The notes: generated from the sequence alone by a model not told the origin. A stretch of 64,000 bases of DNA from Saksenaea vasiformis B4078 (GCA_000697055.1 JNDT01001459.1:1-64000), one strand, 5' to 3'; counted from the first letter of the stretch, positions 1-11,072 are shown. Translations and numbers: made by a program.

Positions 1-1184
1 CATCACGACACAGTCGATTTCCGTGACTATAACATGCAACTGTGTAATCATCGGTATGTTTGGGAAACAAATGGACACAGTGGAAACCTGACTCATATGA
101 ATTGATCTCTAGTAAGAGGTATATCAGACGCCGGCATCACAAACACAAACGTCAATATTGCTTAAGTGACGACGAGCAGATTCTGCATCTAAGCAGTGAA
201 TGCCCCAATAGACGCCGACCCGGTATGATTTAGTCCGGCTGGTACAAATATTTCTTTAACATAGGAATAGCTCGCTACAATTATAGAAATATCGTCTATC
301 CTATCCGACTGTGCCCTCAGTGCGCGTATGGTAGACGAGGAACCAGAACGTCTCTAGCAAGTCGTACTGCTTGACTTGACTCTTTGATTCTTAACTATCT
401 GATTAGTTCTGGAATAGAGATGTTAATGCCGGACGGAACATTCGTGATGTTTTTGTTCGCTACATCGAATCTGGATGCCAATTGACATCTCGCCCAGCAG
501 CACTGTCCAGGACAGTTCGGCAGTAAGGAACTGCTCACTCGTCACTTCGTATGACAGGTGAGGACGGAGTCTAATTTCCGCAAATGATCTAACAATCGGA
601 GATTTCAGGGCTACAGGCATGGTCACATAGCCCCATCCTCACGGCGAGGCGTCAAGACAAAGCCCATTTGAAGAGAAGTATATGCAGTTGAGTGGGTAAC
701 AGCAATGTCAAACCTACACTTACCATAAAAATAAAATAAAATAAGATGATCAAGGAGTTCCTATTAGGATACTATGAACGATGGGAACTGTAATGCATCC
801 ACCCATGTAATGTACCACAAATAAGGATGTATCCATTGTTTTGATTTGCTTTTGTGATCGATGATTCTATGTTGGATGGCCATGACGTGTCCTTGTGATA
901 GGTTCAAAAAATGGCGTGGTCCCTTCGGATGGGTTTCTCCATCATTTTGGTTAGTTTGGATCGGTCAACTCTATTTGCAGAAACGGTCAAGTAGAAACCT
1001 GGAACGGCTCCCTTAAGGTGATGCGCATACAAAGGATAAAAGTAGTAGTAGTACTAGTAGTACTAGGCTATACAAAGTGTGTGAAAAATTTTATAAAGAA
1101 CATAATAATACTGCAACAGTATGGAACTCAAAATGTTGTCAAATGGTGGGAGGGGGAAGAGAGTACATCCGTATTTATCTTTTT
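1..1184. other. Intergenic, no gene recognised
   Basis: Only short, unconvincing reading frames are present on either strand. A short run of AGT/ACT trinucleotides lies near 1045-1065. I see no RNA gene or repeat that recurs elsewhere in the window. Confidence 0.5.
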
Positions 1185-2580
1185 TTAAAAGCCATGTTTG
1201 CTTTCGAAAAGGTTTGTAGCAGCTGAAATAGCCATACGCTTCACCAAAGACTTCTTGGCTTCTTGCTTATCATAGTCTGCTTCCTCTTCGACTGTGCCAC
1301 GCTCTTCGATCAGTTTGACAAGCTAATCAACCCATGATCCATGTTAAGCTCACCCGGTACATGTAAAAACGTTTTTTTTTGTATTACCTCTTTAGCAGCA
1401 TAGGTGGCGATAAGCTGCTTAGCCAATTTATGTTTGACTTCCTTTCCGTCTTCCTTTTGTTTCTTTTCCCAGATATGTACAGCCTCAACAGCAGCTGCGG
1501 CGGCTAGCAATTCATGGCTTTTTTTTTGTGGTGGATGATTAAGAAAGCAGCAAAAGGGACCATTTCATTGTCTGTTACCTCAATTTTGCCTTCTTTTGTG
1601 TGTAGACTTTTTTGTGGGCTTGATGCAAATCTTTTTCGTTCAACAGCTCATTCTTGTGTTTATGTTTTTCCCAGCCTTTCCAGTTCCCGAACCAAGCTCG
1701 TAGTCGGGCACGTTTGCCATCATCTTCGCTTTCATCCTCCGAGTCATCCACACGAGGAGGATCACTCAGCTCAATGTCCCAAAGTTGGTTCTGTGCCTTT
1801 TCAAATTCCTTGCGCTTGTAAATCATCACACGAGCGTCGGGCTTCGGATTTTCTCGGAGAATATCTACCACCATCGCCGGATCGCTAAGCGAGTAGATAA
1901 AGCCAGTATCAGCCTCGTAACCATAACGTTGGGATTCAGCCTATTGACATCGCATCAGTATAAAAACCGAATAGAAAAGAAGTAAATTAGTTTTTACATG
2001 ATCCCATTCTTTCATATGATCCAGGTACAGACGGCTTTCACCAGTGAAAATGGCTATGCAAGAGAAAAAAAGAAAAACATTGGTAAGACAGACCGGTTGT
2101 ACGGACAGACTGCGGAATCAAATCACAGCCTGAGGAAAAAAAAAAAAAAAAGAACGTTGGCGTATTGTTTGTTGTCTTCTTTCTAACTATCAAGGATGGA
2201 TCATTTTACCGCTACTTACCGAGAAAGGTTTCTGCAGGGTGTATATCCAAAACGAGTCCTGTCAGCTTGTTGGTGAGAAAACCTGTAAAAGAAAAGGAAG
2301 TTAGGCTGCGCCGTCTGAGAAGAGCGCAAGTAAAACTTACCGCTCTGGTAGACCCACAGTTGACCATCTCTCTCTGGGGATTCCGTTTTCTTGGGCATCA
2401 TAACCACTTTGGATCGTGGCTGTCAAGGAAAGCAACGTTGATCAACGCTTTTGTTTTGTTCTAGCACATGAAACTTACCCCGTAAGTCTCGGGGTCACCT
2501 CGGATATCAAGCACAAGGCCGTTCATCTTGGATACAATATAAAAGTAACCAAGCGGGAAGGTTTGCAGTGGCAAAGTCAT
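1185..2580 (-). CDS. Ricin-B-like lectin fused to a CipC/DUF3759 domain
   Basis: About seven exons on the minus strand give one continuous protein. The start is the ATG at 2580 (MTLPLQTFPLGYFYIVSKMN) and the stop is TAA at 1185-1187. The N-terminal half looks like a ricin-B beta-trefoil lectin: successive blades read GYFYIVSKMNGLVLDIRG, DGQLWVYQSG, GFLTNKLTGLVLDI and ADTGFIYSLSDPAMVVDI, then a closing QNQLWDIEL. After an acidic linker the C-terminal half has the DUF3759 pattern seen in concanamycin-induced CipC: a tryptophan-rich lead-in (WFGNWKGWEKHKHKNELL), an Ala-rich helix with AVEAVHIWEKKQ, and a Lys/Glu tail. Beta-trefoil domains of this type usually bind sugars, and CipC-like proteins are stress-linked but lack a known activity. 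No signal peptide is visible, so a cytosolic role is likely. The exact exon edges are by eye. Confidence 0.8.
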
Positions 2581-4270
2581 CTTCGTACGAAGTGAAGGAA
2601 AATCAAGGGATCTTGAAGAAAAAGTGCCAAAATGTCGGCTTTTCCGGTTATCAAACCTTTATAACAACGCACAGTGTTACACCAGTGACACTCTTTATAT
2701 ATATTTGGCGTTTTTTCAATTGAGCCTTTCATTGAGTTGAGCAAGCGACAGGTTACACCCACCTTACGCCTTCCGCGCCAATCAAATGGAGCAAATGACC
2801 CTATCCGTTGATGCCATCATGCATCGTGGATAAAAGCGACCGTGTCACGGGTCATCATTTCATTGTCATCTTTGGACGTGCATAACAACCACGCTCTATA
2901 AGCATGCAATCGTGCTAGATGTGGATCTGTGCGAAGTACTTTGTACGCTGGGAAAAATACGAACCGAGGTGAGACGATAGTTCCTTAATAATGGCCTATT
3001 GGAAGCAGATTATGAATTAAACAGCATCTTGGCTTATTGCGGTCCATTTACTAATAACAGTTAGAACAAGAATTGCTACGTCAGTCATCCGAGCACAAAT
3101 AATCTGGGTTGATGGATCTTGTAGTAACATTGATTGTGGTGTTTGTCAACGTCGGAAGGAAAAACACGCAAACAACGTTTGTCTTAGCACACTCGGATTT
3201 ATACTGGCGAATAAGCCTTGTACTTCTGTAATCCTCTGGGGATAGCAACCTATTTAGCCGCAGTCGTATCAGCCCTACCCTATCTGTCAGCAGTAGAGAC
3301 AGTGGGCCTTCTATGTAATCAATCTGCAATGCATTTGGTATCGTCTGTGTTGGGACTTATGCTGTCTGAAGGGCGACGATTAATACAAGGTGAAGGCTCC
3401 TTTGTTGAAGACGCCCTTTAGTTACGAATATGCTGCAGCTACAGTAGCAATTGCAAGATTTGAAATCGTGTAATCGGTAGTTTGGAATAGAAAGCCAATC
3501 TATTATCTATATTTCTTGATCATTAGCCAACACCTTACTTGTGTTACTGGTACACATTGTCATTGTATTCAGTGCTTTTCTGTGGATTAGTATTCTGCTA
3601 GATATATAACCACACTGTTTTAATGAGAAACAGCCTTGGTCACAATGTTACGGCATCCAAGAACCCAAGACTGTGCAGTGCCAACCTCCACAGCGGCTTG
3701 TACTACCAGTAGCATCAACTTGCGCTGGAAATACTGGATTTTGAATACACATTTGCGTCATCTAAATACTACTTTGCGCTGATACCAAATTAATCTTGCA
3801 GTGCGTACCCGAGAGCTTTTGCGCATCGTCTCCGGTACCTTTTATTTCTAAATCAAAGGTGTATTGCGCTGGTCCATTGTAATAGGCTCCCCAACGCACC
3901 AATCGGAACGCGTAAAGGGACAGTATTTAAAGGGACGCATGAATTCTTTTTTTTTCTTTGGCTCTGTTCATTTTACATCCCCGGTATGTACTTTTACTTG
4001 GATACGCATCCAGGATCGCTCATGTCTTTTGATGTATTGTTTAGCCTGTATGACCTCTGTCCCGAACCGTCTCGGCTGTGGTGGCGTTTATGACCCATCA
4101 CTTAGTAAAATAAATGTTGTCGCACTCAGTATCACTCATCTTCACTCATCTTGTACAATAGATCGCCGGACGTTGTATCTCTTCAAGTCGTCTCCAGTGC
4201 GTTACAATTGGTCACTATTCTGTGTCAATCCTCTCCCTTCTCCCACCTCCACCCATCACGGTGCGGGGTG
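2581..4270. other. Intergenic, no gene recognised
   Basis: Short frames exist on both strands (for example 3081-3329 minus, 3218-3421 plus and 3864-4313 plus), but none shows a domain, conserved-looking exon structure or supporting splice sites. I treat them as chance. The lectin promoter must lie in the first few hundred bases. Confidence 0.45.
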
Positions 4271-4275
4271 CGGCC

Positions 4276-4309
4276 TCCATGAATTCATGGAATTACCCTT
4301 CGGGGGTAA
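4276..4309. repeat. 16-bp perfect palindrome plus adjacent hairpin
   Basis: TCCATGAATTCATGGA at 4276-4291 is its own reverse complement. It is followed at once by TTACCC-TTCG-GGGGTAA (4293-4309), which can fold into a stem with a TTCG loop and one extra G. The two structures touch. They could be the tip of a decayed mobile element, since a terminal-repeat-like pair lies just downstream. No function is assigned. Confidence 0.5.
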
Positions 4310-4374
4310 GTAAAATGACATCCAAGTGTTATTTCATTTACTAACCATGAACAAATTGTTATGCTGTCTATGTG

Positions 4375-4541
4375 AATTTTGCGTCCATGGAGGGGCCGCG
4401 CTGACGTAAGTAGTGTATGAACTTGTTGCCAACTTATGTGTTAACGAACGCATATTTGATTTTTTTCCTAGCGTAAAAGTGGCTGCTCATGGGTGCAAAA
4501 TTTATATAGATCATCGTAAAAACTTGTTCAATAAACAGTAT
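4375..4541. repeat. Terminal-inverted-repeat-like remnant (copy 1)
   Basis: AATTTTGCGTCCATGG at 4375-4390 is approximately the reverse complement of CTCATGGGTGCAAAATTT at 4486-4503, about 100 bp downstream. The right arm and its flank (4471-4541) align by eye with 54721-54802, sharing TTCCTAGCG or TTCCTTAGCG, TGCAAAATTTAT or CGCAAAATTTAT, GTAAAAA and TTCAATAAACAGT. Two diverged copies with an inverted arrangement suggest the end of a DNA transposon or MITE. No coding remnant is attached. Confidence 0.45.
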
Positions 4542-4559
4542 ATTTCATAACTAACTACT

Positions 4560-5136
4560 TGGTATAATGGAAGCTCGACGCTCTCAAATACTCTTAGCGC
4601 TCACTTTTTGGAATAGCTATCAATTTCTGCACCGTAATACGCTCTCAATCACACTACACAAAACTGCCATCCTAAAAACTAACAGGACTCTGTCCCAAGT
4701 TATCATACAAATGCATTGGCTCCTATAAGAACAAAGCGTATCGCTGCCGGAAAACCTACCTGTGTGAAATCTTACGCTTGGTTCACGAAACCATCCTATC
4801 TAGAATAAGTTAGTCATCGAGTTGATCGCACTTGCAATCCATGGAGAGACTAGGATTGGGATGCAGCAAATATTCTACACCATCTGCTTTTTCTGTCCCT
4901 CGCAGTATCACAGTTGTGGATTACGATCGCACATTTCTTTATTGAGGCCTTCTTGTCGCTCTTATGTCATATGGAAGAACTCCATCAGCGTTCACCGCTC
5001 CTTATCACTATGGCGCATTTTCTAAGCGGCCATTTTGGTTTTTTCTCCTTCATCGGTATTGCTCTTATGAAGATAACAAAAGAACTATTAGATATGTCGT
5101 CAATCGAACGGCCTGCTGGAGCCACTAATTTTCCTT
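4560..5136. other. Intergenic, 3' of the 5.1-7.1 kb gene
   Basis: Two overlapping plus-strand frames (4822-5147) have no recognisable domain. They are probably chance frames in the downstream region of the minus-strand gene that ends at 5137. Confidence 0.4.
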
Positions 5137-7129
5137 TTATTCCTTGACTTTTGAAGTGTTCTTCACACGGAATATTGGAATATCTGCAGACAGAGAACTT
5201 CTCGGTAGATCTCTGCTATCGCCCTCTCCCTTTCGAATCTTGATAATTGTTGGCTGGACTATCTCCGGGAGACATTTACGTTTCTGCACGGATTCGCCAA
5301 TAGATGCTGCAAAAACATACTCGTCGTGTTCCTCTCGTATCTCTTTCACAACTTCCCATGATCGCGTCAAGCCGTTTCTCAATTTGTGAAGTAGATCGCA
5401 CAAGCCGAGCAAATCATTGACATTCGAACGCGTTTTTGGAATCCTAGCTTTATCCAAACGCTCCATCACAAATAGTTCTTGCGTCACCATTTCCATTGCC
5501 CATAGATGTACATGTTTTCCTAACGTAAGTGTGAACTATGCCGCTGGTTCCTCTAAAACTTACGACGACCGTGTACAAAATAGAATCTTAGCTTCTGAAA
5601 CGATTCGAAGGTCCCCCAAGGAAACCTTTGTGCAACATCCTTCAACATAGCCAATAACCCGAACGCGGCCTTTACATGATCATGTGCATGTCTTGTTTTG
5701 TCATGATTGTTGTAGGGTCCACTTGTTTCTAACAAGGCCAGCTCTGTGCCGCAACTGGTCTTCAAGATACCGTCCGCCTTGTACTTCGTCGCGTCTTCGT
5801 AAGCGGGAAAAGCCGTTAAAAAGATTTCACCAGGATAAAACTTGATATCCTTGGTGATTTTTGCCACGGTATCGAGGCATGGCCAGAGCACACGGTAATT
5901 AAAGATGGCTTCTGAAACGTCAATATCACCTCCATCCCAGAATATGTGTTCAGCGCTATCGGTATACAAATAAGATATAGTTGATTATGAAAAAAAAAGG
6001 GACACACCGGCCATACTTACAATTGAGCAAATATTGGGACAATGAAAGCTTTCAAAGGGTGATCACGCGGGAAAACATTTTCGTTCCTTGCTGACTTTGA
6101 CATGTCGTCCACAGACTTTAAATATCAATAAAAATTAGATGATACCAATGCTTGTTTCACTTTTCAGCTTACTGCAGTCTCTTCTTTCACCACTCTCATG
6201 TAATTTGAGAGATAGTCCTTGATATCTTGAAAAGGTATCTCGCTAGTCTTGGTAAGACAGAGATGCTCATACAGTTCTCGAGGGATATGAGGCATGCATT
6301 TAATAGAGTAGCCGCACTCTATTACGTGATATTTCTCCAATCTATCAAAATGGAATCGGTTCACTGAGGTGTAAATTTGACCGGGTGTATACTTTAGTCT
6401 AGATATATTGTCGCCATCCTCAAGAAACTCTAACCAAGCATCCCAGAACTGATCCTCGTTATCAATATCCCATAACGGAGCCGAATGCTATATAACAAGC
6501 GACGAAATACAAGGTGAGAAACAGTTGGAGGAGCGAACAAACAACGAACAGTGGATGAAACCGGACTTGCAGGTGGAGAGTGATGTTCGTCATCACTCTC
6601 AGATAGTTCCACTACATCAAGAAAAGAATGAAATGTAACTAACATACGTAATCTTTAAGCTTACCATGCTTTCTCTTTTGACCTTGGCTCACGTCGTTAA
6701 CCTCGTCTTGCCAAACTCGCTTCTCCGTAACACTAGGCAAAGATATACCAGACCTATCATATATATTTAGAAATACCTATTGGTAACGTTGATATTCCCT
6801 TGACTTATGCCGATGCTGACGTTATTTATCGGATGTAGGTTTTTCATAGTAAGAGCTTTCTGAGATTCATATTCCTAGATAGAACGCAGCCAAAAAAAAG
6901 GAGGCAAATATACAGTAAACGTACAACGAAACGCTAACGATAATAAGCGTTTTACATTCAACTTGGTAATGAAGTTGTCGACATCTGTTTTCAGGTTACT
7001 CTTTGACGACTGGTTCTTCAAGAATTCTAAATCGCCTCTGATGTGTTGAATCCGATAGTTATAATGTTCCAATGCATCTTGTAAATTCCATTTCGTTCTA
7101 CTTGTTCGATGAAAGTACCCTTTTGTCAT
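5137..7129 (-). CDS. Lineage-expanded PD-(D/E)XK-nuclease-like protein (putative)
   Basis: This is a multi-exon minus-strand gene from ATG at 7129 to the stop at 5137. Readable exons in order are: an N-terminal coiled segment (NLQDALEHYNYRIQHIRGDL), a Ser/Glu-rich linker, PLWDIDNEDQFWDAWLEFLE, SVNRFHFDRLEKYHVIECGY, the core with DATKYKADGILKTSCGTELA then LLETSG, HVKAAFGLLAMLKD and LRFYFVHG, and a C-terminal EMVTQELFVMERLDKAR block. I know this layout from an abundant uncharacterised family in mucoromycete genomes. The D...E arrangement resembles a PD-(D/E)XK nuclease core, but the usual Lys after the Glu is replaced here (ETS), so catalysis is doubtful. Three relatives lie in this window, at 10.2, 15.6 and 20-22 kb. 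A transposase remnant sits directly upstream. Family membership is firm; the nuclease fold is inference. Confidence 0.65.
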
Positions 7130-7146
7130 TTTGGAAAAGTGATTCT

Positions 7147-7850
7147 GGATCTATTTTATTTGCATCAATGTATCACCGGACTTTCTTTCAGTGAATTTCC
7201 CTGCAGTGCGCTTAGGGCATAATTGCATTGCTCTTCGTCTATGCGCTTCACCGCTCCCAGGTGCCTTTCAATGAAACCACATCCGCTGTGGAATTCGCGA
7301 TACACTCCGAAGATATGCCCAGATTGTTGCACAGCTTCAGCAATAGCTATCAGTTGTTCTTGGAAGTCTGCGGATCAGCCAGGTTTTCTTGGGCTACTTT
7401 CAGCTTCAACTTGTCCATGTCATTGCAAGTTCTGTTATAAAACAATCGACGGACTTAAAGTAACAAAAGGCTTGCCTTACAATACATATTCTTTAAACGT
7501 TATCCTACGGTTCCTGCCGACGGAAGTTATCTCCTTGCTTCCTTTCTATAGGTCTTCATTACGGAATCCTGTAACCCTAGATTTTACTGGAAGAACATTC
7601 TCTGTTCATGACAAGGCCGGAAATTTACGATTCTATACGACAATCCCCTGAAATTATCTGGAAACAGTACGGCCTACTTGCAATGGCCCGAGATGAGATT
7701 TCTGTGATCTTCTTCGGCCTTCCTAATCTTGGTTATGAAGTTATAGAGTTTGTCTTGCGAACATTTTCCACAATGTACTGGTCATGGTTGGTCGTCAGAA
7801 TCCTCTGACTTCTGCTATTGCACATGACCTTCCTGCCTGATTCATACCAT
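7147..7850 (-). pseudogene. Broken Tc1/IS630-like DDE transposase remnant
   Basis: Read on the minus strand, 7640-7840 gives an HTH-like piece (SRPRLGRPKKITEISSRAIA) as in Tc1/mariner DNA-binding domains. Then 7455-7147 gives RRLFYNRTCNDMDKLKLKV and, after a frame change, a segment with IFGVYREFHSGCGFIERHLG and AVKRIDEEQCNYALSALQ. The latter matches the block with FHCELNxIE and WGxAKR around the third acidic residue of such transposases, although the usual ELNPIE is eroded to GCGFIE. Several stops and frameshifts occur, and the first two catalytic Asp regions are missing. It ends just 5' of the PD-(D/E)XK-like gene. The element is dead; which Tc1 subfamily it belongs to is uncertain. Confidence 0.6.
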
Positions 7851-8228
7851 AAGTCATAGCAGATCTTACACTGAAAGTTCAGTATTGGGTTTTCGGGAAG
7901 TATTCGAAACCTCTGTTAATGACATAGTAATAGGTTTATATGAAAGAAGCAGAAAATGAAGCAAAAAAGGTCAACATAATGAATTATGGATTGCGGTGTT
8001 TACACAACTGCACGGAGACTTTTTCTTGAGTGCACATATGAACAGGTTTTCCGTAATGATATAGATACATGTACTTATTGTAGTTAGCCTTTTGTTGAGA
8101 TTATTAGAAGAAACAGAAATTCAAAGCTAAAACAAAGAAAATGTAGATTCTGGATGACTTGCTCCATATCAACGAAGCTACTGTCGCAATTGCTCATTGT
8201 ATCCTCTTTTCCTAAGCCAGGTTTTTAT

Positions 8229-9996
8229 ACTGACGGTGAGAATGGTCTACCAAAGTTTCCTGCCCTTCCTCATCAATGTGTCCGTATGTCGGCTGAATTC
8301 CTATTCAGATAAAAAATGTACAAATCACTTTCACTTCTTGATCAATTCAAAGCATGATACATTTACCTTCCATTCATGACAGGAACCCCAAGTAGAATCA
8401 TTGTCATCAATGAAGCCGTGTCTCAAACCAATCAGAACGATAATGTTTGCATGACCAATTTACAACGACTATGGCCCACAACCATAGCATGGAGCAAATA
8501 CATATATTCTCACAGCGACTATAACCCACAGTTATAGCATGAAGTGATAATGCCCAGGCCAAGCGCAAACGTCATCCTTGATAAACAGAAACTCAGTAGA
8601 CTAGTATCAGTTATCCTCCACAGCGACTGTAGCCCGTAACTATAGCATGAAGTGAAGTAGTATACCCCAGCGACTATGGCCCATAACCATAGCATGAAGG
8701 GGCATCCAGAAACACCGAATAGTCCCATGAGCTCTGCTTGGTGAGACAGTCGGTCACACTGATAGTGACAAGGATCTACTGAAGTTTCCTGCCCTTCTCC
8801 ATCAATGTATCCGTATGTCGGCTGAATTCCTATCCAAATAAAAAAATGTACGAATCACTTTCAGTTCTGATCAATTCAAAGCATGATACATTTACCTTCC
8901 ATTCATGATAGAACCCCAAGTAGAATCATTGTCATCAATGGAGTCGTGTCTCAAACCAATCAGAATGATAATGTTTGCATGACCAATTTACAACGACTAT
9001 GGCCCACAACCATAGCATGGAGCAAATACATATATTCTCACAGCGACTATAACCCACAGTTATAGCATGAAGTGATAATGCCCAGGCCAAGCGCAAACGT
9101 CATCCTTGATAAACAGAAACTCAGTAGACTAGTATCAGTTATCCTCCACAGCGACTGTAGCCCGTAACTATAGCATGAAGTGAAGTAGTATACCCCAGCG
9201 ACTATGGCCCATAACCATAGCATGAAGGGGCATCCAGAAACACCGAATAGTCCCATGAGCTCTGCTTGGTGAGACAGTCGGTCACACTGATAGTGACAAG
9301 GATCTACTGAAGTTTCCTGCCCTTCTCCATCAATGTATCCGTATGTCGGCTGAATTCCTATCCAAATAAAAAAATGTACGAATCACTTTCAGTTCTGATC
9401 AATTCAAAGCATGATACATTTACCTTCCATTCATGATAGAACCCCAAGTAGAATCATTGTCATCAATGGAGTCGTGTCTCAAACCAATCAGAATGATAAT
9501 GTTTGCATGACCAATTTACAACGACTATGGCCCACAACCATAGCATGGAGCAAATACATATATTCTCACAGCGACTATAACCCACAGTTATAGCATGAAG
9601 TGATAATGCCCAGGCCAAGCGCAAACGTCATCCTTGATAAACAGAAACTCAGTAGACTAGTATCAGTTATCCTCCACAGCGACTGTAGCCCGTAACTATA
9701 GCATGAAGTGAAGTAGTATACCCCAGCGACTATGGCCCATAACCATAGCATGAAGGGGCATCCAGAAACACCGAATAGTCCCATGAGCTCTGCTTGGTGA
9801 GACAGTCGGTCACACTGATAGTGACAAGGATCTACTGAAGTTTCCTGCCCTTCTCCATCAATGTATCCGTATGTCGGCTGAATTCCTATCCAAATAAAAA
9901 AATGTACAAATCACTTTCAGTTCTGATCAATTCAAAGCATGATACATTTACCTTCCATTCATGATAGAACTCCAAGTAGAATCATTGTCGTCAAGG
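8229..9996. repeat. 528-bp tandem repeat array, about 3.3 copies
   Basis: Unit starts are near 8229, 8758, 9286 and 9814, and the last copy is truncated near 9996. The second and third copies are almost identical, while the first has a few substitutions and small indels, so the array expanded recently. Each unit carries four short hairpin motifs. The 69- and 60-residue open frames that recur inside each copy simply repeat with the unit, and I do not regard them as genes. Confidence 0.95.
8463..8700. repeat. Four covarying hairpin motifs within one tandem unit
   Basis: Four motifs of the form (C)RACGACT-stem-loop-AGCATG occur at about 8466-8490, 8514-8540, 8622-8648 and 8669-8695. Each has a 6-bp stem and a 7-nt loop starting CCC: CTATGG-CCCACAA-CCATAG, CTATAA-CCCACAG-TTATAG, CTGTAG-CCCGTAA-CTATAG (one G-T pair) and CTATGG-CCCATAA-CCATAG. 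Both stem sides change together, which suggests the folded form matters. The motifs repeat at +528 bp and +1056 bp. Confidence 0.8.
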
Positions 9997-10174
9997 AGGT
10001 TGTGGTTACAGTGTTTCCAGAAAGTATTGTCAGTCGTTCCTTCGATAACACATCTGGGATATTTTTTTTTGTATGAGAGCGAAAGCTCCGAATTTTTATT
10101 GGTCGCACACGTCACAAGGAGCGGTGTGGGCATACTGTAGTGTGGACATACGACATAGGACGTGACATCAGTTA

Positions 10175-10660
10175 TTGCTAGTGAATAGGTCTGAACCTAG
10201 CGCTGAGCCTGCAAGTGGCTCCACAAAATATGACCGTGTTTTTAATGAGCATGAGCACGGGGAAACTACCAAATATATTTCTGGGCACAAGATTGATCTG
10301 ATTGCCGAGGTGCATACTGTGAACGAACTTCAAGATAAAAAAAAAGTGCTGGAGTTCTCGACGGCGGAATTTAAGAGAGTCGATGTTTTGAGCGATACGG
10401 TCTTGGTTCAAGAGAATAAGAACATCCGAACCTCAAAATCACTTCTGGCCTCTATCTTGCGACAAATCCACGAGGGTGCCTTTGTCTTAGGGCTCAATTT
10501 CACCGGTATGTTAAAACGATATGTGTTGGCGCTACTTGCTAATGTCAACCGCGGTAGGCCTTTCAGGGAACATGTTCTATGGACTTGGTATAAATATATC
10601 CATTGCCTTACATCAAAGGAAGGAGAGACAAGCGCTCTTTGTTTTACATCAACTGCGTAG
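10175..10660 (+). pseudogene. 5'-truncated PD-(D/E)XK-like family fragment
   Basis: An open frame of about 160 codons has no ATG start. It contains SGHKIDLIAEV, then LEFSTAEFKR, then ENKNIRTSKSLLASIL and FVLGLNFTGMLKRYVLALL. This D...E-x-K spacing, followed by the KNIR helix and LGL-F-G strand, matches the central part of mucoromycete relatives of the 5.1 and 20 kb genes. The sequence before it is the tail of the tandem array, and the sequence after it is the dispersed repeat at 10.66 kb. Both ends are therefore cut by repeats. It may be a dead fragment, or an exon of a gene whose other exons I cannot see. Confidence 0.55.
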
Positions 10661-11072
10661 TACCGTCTGATTCACGGCACTGTGCTACTAGAATACGTAT
10701 TAAGGAACGTTTCAAATGGTAATGTATATATATATGTTCAAGATAACCCAAGTTGATATGGAAGCTATCGGACTTACGGTGAGTTGCGGCATTCATGGAA
10801 GTTAGGATTGCGCCAGTAACAGCGTTGGTATGACGCACGTCTTATGAGGTCAAGGGGTCAGCGATGCCTTTTGACCGAACGGAGTGTAGACCATCAGACC
10901 TAGCTCGCCCTCTGTTCCGTGTAGTTATGTCTTATCATAGGTGGTGACATTCAGACAGTCCTCTTATGAGGTAGGGTCCAAACGAAGAAATAGGCAGCCG
11001 ACCTTGTCGCCATCGGTGTAGCCTAGTACTGTCTGATTTCCCGCATTGTTCCGTTAGCCATATGTACATGTA
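10658..11072 (-). repeat. Dimeric dispersed repeat, minus orientation
   Basis: The reverse complement of this stretch aligns with both tandem copies at 22.72-23.54 kb: GACAGTACTAGGCTACACCG, GACAAGGTCGGCTGCCTA, CCTCATAAGAGG, CACTCCGTTCGGTCAAAAGG and TACATTACCATTTGAAACG. Within the element, two halves of about 95 bp (10953-11047 and 10833-10921) resemble each other. No coding capacity is seen. It ends about 280 bp from the acyl-CoA oxidase stop. Confidence 0.8.

Noticed and set aside
1514..1888. 124-codon plus-strand frame
   Set aside because: It is antisense to lectin-CipC exons, which carry clear domain signals on the minus strand.
3864..4313. 149-codon plus-strand frame
   Set aside because: No domain, low-complexity Phe run, Cys/Ser-rich chance composition and no splice or promoter support.
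8463..9760. Hairpin series resembling a CRISPR array
   Set aside because: The spacing is irregular, the sequence between hairpins is itself repeated rather than unique, and this is a fungal nuclear sequence.
8519..9784. Repeated open frames of 69 and 60 codons in the tandem array
   Set aside because: They recur only because the 528-bp unit repeats, they overlap the hairpins, and they have no recognisable protein features.
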